Source: Pyrenophora tritici-repentis (lineage: Eukaryota > Ascomycota > Dothideomycetes > Pleosporales > Pleosporaceae). From it: DNA of 64,000 nt. The DNA lies in contig NC_089390.1 in assembly GCF_003171515.1 (NCBI RefSeq), positions 8,870,274 through 8,934,273 of the forward strand, in the 5' to 3' direction. Positions 56,458 through 64,000 of the stretch are shown here, piece by piece. The notes beneath the pieces are model-generated. The model made no database searches. It had not been told where the DNA came from and saw only the letters and a program-made list of their open reading frames with translations. Within the stretch, counting starts at the first letter, position 1; every line of letters begins with the position of its first letter. The position numbers and the translations under genes are program-made.

Positions 56458-59020
56458 TCATAGATCATCGTCGAGATTAATCGCGTCGGGGTTGGCGGCT
56501 GCCTCTTCTGTGGGCTTAATGTTGCCACCTTGAGGACCAGTGCTGGCAGCGACAAATCCTGCAGGAGCGCGAGCTTGACGTTCGAGGGCTGCCATTGCGT
56601 CCTCGCCAGCAGCGTCTGTTGTCTCGTCTTCGTCGGCTGGTACGCCGTTCTGTTGGCCACGAGCCACTGCTTGAGAGGCGATGAAGTTGACGTCGGTACT
56701 GCGAATTTGTTAGCGTTGATGCTCGACAACTTGGAAGCCATTGTACATACTTGTATTGAGCCTGGACGCTCCGTTTGATGCGTAGCATCTCTTTGTAGGT
56801 GTCTTCGTTTCCATGTTGGACTTCGAAAGACTCCCACCGCTTCCAGAACTCGGGGCTCGTTCTTGGGTCGCAAAATTGACTGGCATGGCCATAGATTGCT
56901 CGTGCCCGATCGATCTCTCCCAGACGTCTTTCCATCTCAGCAAACTTGAGGCACATCTCTTTGGCTTCAGCGTCGGGCAAGGCAGCAATGGCACGCTCGT
57001 AAATGGGTCGTGTAGATGTAAGACCGAAATTCGATGCCGACTTTGTGATGTAAAAGTTGAACATTTCCAATCTGTCTTCGTCCGCCACGGCTCGTGTTGC
57101 ACGTTCGTAGATGCGCATGGCATGCCTGGCAAGCCCACGGTCCTCCTCCAGCGCACCATACATGAGGTACAACACCTTGGCGAATTTGGGGGGACAATCT
57201 TCGACGGCCTGTTCGAACAAGTCTCGTAAGCGTTCCATTCCGATCTTGCGGTCAACGGCTTTGGTTAAGTATAAATTCCAGATCTCAAAAGCCACAGGGT
57301 AGCTGAATAGGTCAAGACCACGCTCGTAGACCTTAAAGCAGTCTTCAAAGTACTTGTGTTCTTCTAGTAGATTCGCATAGTTGACAATGGTTTGCGGCGT
57401 GGCAATGCGAAGCTCGAAAATTCTTTCATAGACCTTCTTGGTTTCATCCAGAGTGCTGACACTCTCCACGAGATCGACGTAGAAACTCCACAGCTTCCAG
57501 CTCTTGTGAACGCGTTGCTGCGGCGACAGTGATTCGTCAAAATAGTCGACATTTGATCGTTTAGGCGCTTGCGTAGCTTTGGCCATGATGTCCACCGCTT
57601 TGTCGAAGTTCTCGTTGCGCAGCTCCATTTCTGCCCATTCGCACCACATCTCGGCCAGCTCGGAGACGGACTTGAAAGGCACCTTGACGGCCTTTTCCAT
57701 GATGATACGGGCATTCTGAAGATCGCCACCAGCTTCATAGAGTTTGGCGTAGTTGGTCCAGAGCTCATGGAACTTGCCGATGGCCTTCTTTGGATTGATG
57801 GCGGCAATGGCATCGGTGTAGGTCTGCACCACCTCTTTCTTGTTGTCGCCCCATAACGCAACGCGCTTCTCCCACTCGATGACATTATGGGGATTCTGCC
57901 GTAACATGACATCGTTGAGCAAGAATGGTCTTCTTTGCATGAGTGATTCGAAGCGCACCATTCTAATGTCAAGGTCCGCGTCGGCAGGCTCGTCCATATT
58001 GCCCTTTTCGGAGCGGGCAGCAGCTTCATTCAGCTTGATACCAATCATGGCCTCCTCGGCTTCCACATATGTGTCGAATACAACGGAGAAGTCGCGCACA
58101 GTCATGACAGTGGTAACGGCCTCTTCGAAGACGTCTCGTGCTCTCTCATATTCGCCCTTGTGCATCCAGTATCGCGCCAGGCCAACCCACAGTATGCCAC
58201 GCTGGTCAGGAAACTTTGAGATGCCGCTTTGGATGATCTTCTCCACGTCGATGCCGCTGTCGTCGCTGGTGTCAATTTCCTTGGCATGGTCGATGATGAG
58301 GTCGATCATCTCGGTCCAGAACTGAAAGGGGCCTTTTGCTTCCTTGCTCTTGAAGCGCGGGTTATTGAGAATTTCCATGTACTTCTTCACAGCCTCGGTA
58401 TACTTGCGCATATCCTTGAGCAGTTCGATGAAGTCCTCGGCATCCTCCGGGTGGATTTGCATGTACCGGCGCCATATCTTGACAGCCGTCTCGCCCGAGG
58501 CAGACGTGGCAAAAGGTCGGTATAGTGCCCATATGCGGTTGTGCTGGGTCAAAGGAAGGGCGCGTAATGCTCGGTCGAAAGTACGGCGGGTCGTGGTAAC
58601 GAGGGGCTGCTGCATGAGGAAGTTGAGATACATTTCCCAGATGCGCGGCATTTTGTTGAGTAGCACAAGGGCGCGTTCGAAGAGAGCATTGACTTTGACA
58701 TAGTGCGGCGCGAACTTTGCGGGATTCTTCTTGGTCAGGTGCTTTGTGCGGAGCTCGAGGTAGAGCTTCCACAGCTTGTAGGAGCGCGGGAGGGTGGTGA
58801 CTGCGCGCTCGAGCACAAAAGCCTGCTCCAAGATGCTACCACGCGACTTTTTGAAGCTGTAGTAGTCCAGCCAGGGCTTGACGCTGCCGGGATTGCGCTG
58901 GATGTCCTGCTCGTACGCGACGTCCTGGTCGGTGATGAGGAAAAGGTCGCTCGAGGGCTCCATCTTGCGCTTGGTGGGCCGTGAGAGACCGGTCACGGTC
59001 CTGAGGAGTTCGCCGGGCAT
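56458..59020 (-). CDS. SYF1: Pre-mRNA-splicing factor Syf1 (HAT-repeat NTC scaffold)
   Basis: This is a component of the Prp19/NTC complex that bridges the catalytic core of the spliceosome. There are two exons, 59020-56751 and 56698-56458 (52-bp intron, donor GTATGT), giving 836 aa. After a short leader the conserved start is DQDVAYEQDIQRNPGSVKPWLDYYSFKK. It is followed by many HAT repeats across the whole length (for example LWKLYLELRTKH, IWEMYLNFLMQQPLVTTTRRTFDRALRALPLTQHNRIW, ARIIMEKAVKVPFKSVSELAEMWCEWAEMELR). Exon 2 gives NTDVNFIASQAVARGQQ and the acidic terminus INLDDDL. The start could also be 58963 (MEPSSDLFL, 817 aa); both ATGs have A at -3. The frame runs on upstream to 59290 without family content. 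Confidence 0.95.
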
Positions 59021-59405
59021 GATTGCGCCAGAGCCAGGGCGTGTGAAGGCCCGCGGTGGGCAGGGAGGCGATGATATTCGGGGATGGACGGCTGATGGAG
59101 CGTGTCGCGGCGTTAAAGTTCTGAGGGCAAGAGCGATGGAGTCCGAGCGGTCAGCACCGGGCACCAGCCAATGGGCGGCATGCAGCACAAGGACCCACTT
59201 GGCAGAGTTGGCAGGCGCGGGTGCTCGGACGCTCGGACTCGTCTCAGATAGCTCCCCGGGCGTAGCTGCGTCACGTTCCGCTGCATTCACTTGTGTCGAC
59301 GACTGTGCACGCTGCTGCTGACTTGCCCAACATTGTCAGCCTCTACTGTACACTCGCTATCAACCTCCCCACACCACCCCCCCACCATCTGTTCGAGCTG
59401 TAAAC
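59021..59405. promoter_or_regulatory. Divergent promoter of SYF1 and VMA8
   Basis: The 385 bp between the divergent start codons should hold both promoters. No TATA box is obvious. The region is GC-rich on the SYF1 side and pyrimidine-rich towards VMA8. Confidence 0.45.
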
Positions 59406-60447
59406 ATGTCAGGCAGCGGGGTATGTGCTGCTGTGTAGCTGTGCAATGCCGTGGTAATAGGGTGATGCTAACACCACTCTCAGGCCAGAGAGGCTGTCTT
59501 TGCGACACGCCAGTCGCTGGGCATGATGAAGAGCAAGCTCAAGGGCGCCCAGACGGGCCATGATTTGCTCAAGCGCAAGAGTGAAGCCCTGACAAAGTAT
59601 GCACCTGCCGTTGAAGACTACCTACCTACATTGCTGCATCTATGCTGACCAAACGTCCAGACGTTTCCGAGGTACGTACCACGGCGCCAACCACTCGCTC
59701 ACCATAATGCCCGGCCCCCACGTATTGTAGCTGAAACTGTTTCTAGAAATAACGCGCCGCATCGATGAGGCCAAGCGCAAAATGGGCCGCGTCATGCAGG
59801 TCGCTGCCTTTTCGCTCGCCGAGGTCACCTATGCCGTGGGCGGCGATATAGGCTATCAGATCCAGGAGTCGGCAAAGCAGGCGCGCTTCCGTGTCCGCAC
59901 TAAGCAGGAAAACGTTTCCGGTGTCTTCCTTCCCCAGTTCGAGAGCTACACGGTCGAGCAGAACAACGACTTCGCCTTGACGGGTTTGGGCAAAGGCGGT
60001 CAGCAGGTGCAGAGGTGTAGAGAGACATATGCACGCGCAGTTGAGACGCTAGTAGAGCTGGCCAGTCTGCAGACTGCCTTTGTTATATTGGACGAGGTCA
60101 TCAAGGTTGTCAACCGCCGTGTGAACGCCATGTGGGTATTTCCCGCCCCAAACTATATACCATACCTAACCCCCACCAGTGAGCACGTCATTATCCCGCG
60201 AACCGAAAACACCATCAAGTACATCAACTCGGAGCTCGATGAGCTGGACCGAGAGGAGTTCTACCGTCTGAAGAAAGTGTCCAACAAGAAGCAGAACGAC
60301 GCTGCCGTCGAGGAAGCCGCAAGGGTAGCCAAGAAGAAGGCCGATGAGGAGCAAGACGCAAAGGATTCGGAAAGCGAGGCCCGGCAGCATGCTGCTGAGA
60401 GCAAAGACATGCTGGGCGACGAGGACAACGAAGACGTCATCTTCTGA
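59406..60447 (+). CDS. VMA8: V-type ATPase subunit D
   Basis: This is the central rotor-stalk subunit of the peripheral V1 sector. There are five exons: 59406-59420 (15 nt), 59484-59596, 59661-59671 (11 nt), 59747-60131 and 60180-60447, 263 aa. Splicing gives MSGSG-AREAVFATRQSLGMMKSKLKGAQTGHDLLKRKSEALT-KRFRE-ITRRIDEAKRKMGRVMQ. The tiny third exon encodes the bases for RFR, and without it the conserved KRFREITRR cannot be read. The rotor coiled-coil pair and the VGGDIGYQIQESAKQARFRVRTKQENVSGVFLP segment are typical. Intron 4 (48 bp) is in frame and stop-free. Removing it joins NAI to EHVIIPRTENTIKYI, as in other subunit D proteins. Confidence 0.95.
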
Positions 60448-60779
60448 GTACCCGGCAGACGCCTTAGTGATAGGCTCCATCTCGGTACCTTCTGTTGGGG
60501 CGATGCTCAGACTGATGATGCTTGCATTCCTGCTTGAACACTTGAGCCTCCTCATATGCTTTTACAGCATTGTTCGGCCACGTGTTTCTTACGGCTACAA
60601 CTGCGGGCTTGTCGAGACTGTAATGCGAGATAAGTATTGTACCAGGGTTAAAACTGTAAAAATGCAATTTTCGGATAATCAGGGCATCTATTGCATGGGC
60701 CTGTATCTGAAACAAATGTCGAACGAGGTATCATGAAAGCATAAAATCCATAGCAATAAATCCATAGTTACGCAGTAAC
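60448..60779. other. Convergent spacer
   Basis: The 332 bp between VMA8 and the U1A-like gene hold the two 3' flanks. Nothing else is seen. Confidence 0.4.
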
Positions 60780-61694
60780 CTACTGTTGCCGTTGGTACGT
60801 GACCTTCATCGGCTTGCCTTCGGCGCCGATCGGGTTGTTCGCCGTCGCTTCTTTGGCTGTAATGGCAAACTGCTCGTTCTCGAATTCGGCAAAAGCCACA
60901 GCTCGGACAGACACCAAGCGTACTTCCTTGAAGCCTTCGAAGCGCTCGAATATCGCTGTAAGCGTGTCCTCGTCGACATCCCGGGGAATGTTCTGCAGGA
61001 AGAGCGTCTTGTTTGGTCGTACGTATTCGTCGGGAATGGCGGCTGCTCCAGTTTTGGCTGCGCGCGGCTTTTCCGCTGCAATCGGGTTGGCTTGCGCTTT
61101 GGCGTCTTCTTCTGCGCGCTTGAAATCTGTACCCGTCAGCGCATGGCCTGTGTAGACATGGCAGCCGATGCATACCCTTGAGCGTCAACCGCTTCCTCTT
61201 GTGATCCTCAAACATGTCGGGTGCTTTTCGCTTGACCGTCTCGTCGCTGTGAGTCTTCGCCCTGTGCACCTTCATAACCTTGCCGTACATTTCGAACCCG
61301 TTCATCTCCTCAACCGCCTCTAGCGCTGCCTTCTCGCTGTCAAAGACAATGAACGCTTGGCCTTTGCGCTTGAGACTACTCTTAGCTATTACATCCAGGA
61401 TTGGGCCGTAGTATTGGAAGACGCGGGTGAGAGCTTGCTTCATCGTGTCGATCTTTACGCGCTCCTCGAGGTTGTTGACCTAGTGCCGTCAGCAATCGCG
61501 CCACCGAATTTAATGTGAGTGCGTTGCAGGCGCCCTCAAGTGGCAACTCACGTAGATACTATAATTCTCCATTAGCATCAAGGGGGCCACCTACCTTTCG
61601 GACATGATCGCACTTACGTTTCGATGGGTACAGGGTATTTGCTGGGGTCTACAAGGCCGCCGCCCATTACCACGCCCTCCATTTTGTCCGCCAT
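60780..61694 (-). CDS. U1A/U2B''-like snRNP protein with two RRMs
   Basis: This is a nuclear snRNP protein of the U1A/U2B''/SNF family. There are four exons: 61694-61618, 61558-61552 (7 nt), 61479-61176 and 61126-60780, 244 aa. RRM1 (about 25-105) has RNP2 as TIYVNNL, assembled across three exons, and RNP1 as KGQAFIVF. A charged linker (KRKAPDMFEDHKRKRLTLK...KRAEEDAKAQANPIAAEKPRAAK) follows, then RRM2 (about 169-244) with KTLFLQNIPRDVDEDTLTAIFERF and AVAFAEFENEQFAITA. The C-terminus VTYQRQQ is normal for the family. U1A and U2B'' cannot be separated by eye. Donors and acceptors around the 7-nt exon are canonical (GTAAGT, TATAG, GTGAGT, CTAG). Confidence 0.92.
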
Positions 61695-63535
61695 CTCGGA
61701 GCGACTGTTTGATGTCGAGTGTTTAGATTAGGCGTGATTTCACCCAAGAGGTGAAGTTGCGGATAGCTCGAATTCGCGATCCACGCCAAGCACGCTAGGC
61801 TGCGCTTGCACGTGACATGTCTAGGGGCCTAGTCGATCGGGGCCCCGCACCTGCAGGAGAGGGGAATCGCTTGCAAGTATCCTCGTTATACTCCTTGATT
61901 TGTAGAACCCTTTGGGCTGGCGGAAGCTCATTATTTGTCAACTTTATATGTTTGTAGTCTGAAAAACTTCTTCGCAGAATACCAGAAGACATACTCCTTG
62001 ATGACATGTGATGGCTTTATCCCGTCCTGAAGAACTCGGGTGGCGACCACATCCTCTCTTTACGAACTTTACCGTCGGCGCAGGCTCATCTGAGTATCCT
62101 CTTCCTGTATGTGGCCATGGGTAGGACCGGCATTCACGTTCCTTGTCCAACACCCCATCAGCCTCCCTGATTCGCAGACACAAAGAACAATGTCAATATG
62201 TTAGCAGTGTCCGCAGCTACCTCTTACGCGCCTTCTCCAATAGCAGATCGCTTATCCCACTGGTTCTCTTCCTTCTTGGGCTCATTCTACGTCTGCTATT
62301 ACCGTTCTTTCTGCATTCCAATGGTGGACGCAGCGTGACAGTCCCCACTACATGCTGCGATTTTCTCGCCTTCCGCTCGTGGGCTGCTCAATAACAAAAC
62401 GGTATATAAACACGTATCTGATGTGGTTATCGGGTTAAGCAGCGTAGGCTTCGTTCTGGGAGTGTCCATGGTGGAAAAGAAGGTTGCTGGGAATATCCAA
62501 GTACAAAGCCGGATAGTACTCACCAAGTCCAAACAACTCCGCCACATTGGCATCTCATTTCTCCGTCGAAACAAAAAATTTACTTTACAGACGTTCTCAT
62601 CGCTATACTGGACCTTTGGCCGCTATCTATGCCGTGCTCCTACAAACACCGCTTCTCGACGCATGTAACGTCACAATGTCGTGTTAGCCTTGGAACAATT
62701 CGCTTCGCATTGTATAGATGCTGGGCCTCTATTTGCAACACTAGATGCAATGCTCGGCCGAGAACTGTACATACTGCACAAGACCCGCTTCTTTTCCCAT
62801 ATTCACTTGGCTTGCGCCAACGCTAGTGCGTCTCAGGCTGCGGACTAGGTTCGGTGTAGTTACAAAGCTAAATGTTCATCATCATCATGGCTCATTGCGT
62901 ATACGGCATATACGTATTGCTAGTGGCGAAGACATACCGGGTGAGCAAGCATGGACAGCCCCAGTGACTTAGACGTTGGCATTATTGTTGAGCAATACTA
63001 CAGAGCAAACGAGACCTTTCGAACAGGCTACATGCCCCCAGGTTTACGGCATCAACTGCATAATATTGAGCAATGGGTTATTTAGGCATTTGAGTACCCG
63101 GCAGACTCTGAGAAGATACTAGGAGGTGTGAGTCCGGTGGGCCCTGAACTATGTGTCATCAGAGTCCTTCCTGCAAGTATCCTGTATTCGCGGGGAGGGG
63201 TACGGCATCCATGCAACCGGGGGGGAGGGGGTGACGATGGAACAAACGCTACGAAGCCCTTGGAACGTCTCGTCATTTAACGCTAGCATGCGAGAAATCA
63301 GTGGTTGAGGATACGATGTTGGAGGCAGGTGTTTTATTGCCTCATCTACTCTTGAGCGACATTCGAATTTGAATTCGAACCATGCAGCCATACAGTAGGA
63401 TGCAGGCTGACGGATCATGCTGTGAAAACGCAACGCGGCCTGCTTAGGGCTGATTACTAGGCGGACAGGTACAGGGCGCGGCGTGCAAGGTCATATTAAA
63501 ATGCTGGTCCGGCCTTGGTCCGAAAACACTCACAC
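61695..63535. other. Gene-poor 1.8-kb region left of the copia LTR
   Basis: Only short frames are present (largest 94 codons at 63149-63433) and none is recognised. No RNA gene is seen. Confidence 0.4.
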
Positions 63536-63725
63536 TGTTGGTAGGCCTTGTACGATCGTACGGGTGAATAACAACAACGAGGTTCTTCTGGTGACTGGTA
63601 TTGGTATTCGTATTGTCTACGAACATAGCTGCTACGAAGGTACACCTAAGCTCTGCGCAAGGTGGGCCGACGTCGGGCCGAAGTGTCAAGCAGCCGACGT
63701 CTCTACCGATACTCACGATCCGACA
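63536..63725 (-). mobile_element. 3' LTR of a Ty1/copia-type retrotransposon
   Basis: The block runs from TGTTGG (63536) to CCGACA (63725), that is TG...CA ends in element orientation, 190 bp. On the minus strand it is preceded by a purine-rich tract (AGAAAGAAAAGA) after the coding end, as expected for a polypurine tract next to a 3' LTR. A decayed copy lies at 53562-53694. The rest of the element is beyond the window, so target-site duplications cannot be checked. Confidence 0.7.
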
Positions 63726-63765
63726 CTGGAAGTCTTTTCTTTCTGGATAGCTAGTAACTCTGCTT

Positions 63766-63843
63766 GTATCGGTAGTGACAGTGTGTGTAGCATTAAACAT
63801 CAAAGTATCGGTAGTGACAGTGTGTGTAGCATTAAACATCAAA
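63766..63843. repeat. 39-bp tandem duplication in the copia 3' region
   Basis: A 39-bp unit starting GTATCGGTAGTGACAG occurs at 63766-63804 and again at 63805-63843 without a visible difference. It lies between the RNase H stop codon and the LTR. Confidence 0.9.
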
Positions 63844-64000
63844 GCTTGTTGGCCTCTGCACCCATCCATCTACTCGGACTGTCAGCTTGTTGCCGTCAAT
63901 AAAGCGTTCAAGAGCGCGGTTTGGCGATGCCTTCGTGAAGGCGTCAGCAGGATTATCGTCACCATTGATCCAGCGGATCTCAGTGATCTCGCGACGCTCA
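63832..64000 (-). CDS. Copia retrotransposon polyprotein, RNase H end (partial)
   Basis: Read from the right edge on the minus strand, the open frame ends at 63832 (TAA). It encodes EITEIRWINGDDNPADAFTK followed by ...RALERFIDGNKLTVRVDGWVQ. The W-I-x-G-x-x-N-P-A-D-x-x-T-K motif is the standard end of Ty1/copia RNase H. There is no stop or frameshift in the 56 visible codons, so this part is intact. The upstream gag, protease, integrase and RT lie outside the window. Confidence 0.88.
   Translation of the reverse strand, partial: ERREITEIRWINGDDNPADAFTKASPNRALERFIDGNKLTVRVDGWVQRPTSFDV

Noticed and set aside
63444..63869. 141-codon minus-strand frame across the copia LTR
   Set aside because: It is a chance frame through the 39-bp duplication and the LTR; the real coding end is the RNase H frame ending at 63832.

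Overview
This is a gene-dense nuclear segment from a filamentous ascomycete (Pezizomycotina). The evidence is short introns of about 48-80 bp with GTATGT/GTAAGT donors and CTAAC/CTGAC-type branch sites, compact intergenic spacers, a PTH11-like rhodopsin-domain receptor, a GT15 mannosyltransferase, a secreted pepsin-like protease and a Ty1/copia element at the right edge. The gene repertoire feels like Dothideomycetes (Pleosporales), but that placement is inference only. I rebuilt 26 host genes from spliced exons, plus one truncated retrotransposon coding end.

Layout: 0.4-8.3 kb holds MCM6 (replicative helicase), PRP22 (spliceosomal DEAH helicase) and a small unknown protein. 9.4-16.2 kb holds a TauD/TfdA dioxygenase, a GT15 mannosyltransferase and the decapping activator PAT1. 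18-28 kb holds an aspartic protease, a 992-aa protein that I read as a ZIP2/SHOC1-like XPF pseudo-nuclease, OPI10/Hikeshi, a secreted asparaginase and an oxysterol-binding protein. 28.5-34.5 kb holds a PTH11-like receptor, a TPR protein and PDX3. 35-47 kb is the densest part: RPC37 and DDB1 (divergent), a low-complexity protein, a TMEM42-like membrane protein, TOA2 and VMA16 (divergent), and a gephyrin-type molybdenum cofactor enzyme. 48.5-52.3 kb holds a Cys-rich single-pass membrane protein and a SET protein with a signal peptide. 56.4-61.7 kb holds SYF1, VMA8 and a U1A/U2B''-like RNA-binding protein. 61.7-64 kb is gene-poor and ends in a copia LTR and RNase H terminus.

The most unusual content lies in two gene-poor tracts. 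Five short elements share a TATA box about 31 bp upstream (four of the five), the 5' block CAGGAAAGTAGCTAC, a non-conserved middle, a hairpin of different sequence in each copy, and a closing CTTTCC followed by a T run. GGAAAG and CTTTCC can pair. One copy is at 47.5 kb (+) and four form a same-strand array at 53.85-55.5 kb (-), about 0.5 kb apart. They look like a family of small structured RNAs transcribed by RNA polymerase III from upstream TATA promoters. I do not recognise the family.

Two genes contain very small exons (7 nt in the U1A-like gene, 11 nt in VMA8). Several housekeeping functions recur: splicing (PRP22, SYF1, U1A-like), V-ATPase (VMA8, VMA16) and general or Pol III transcription (TOA2, RPC37). 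No operon-like logic is implied.
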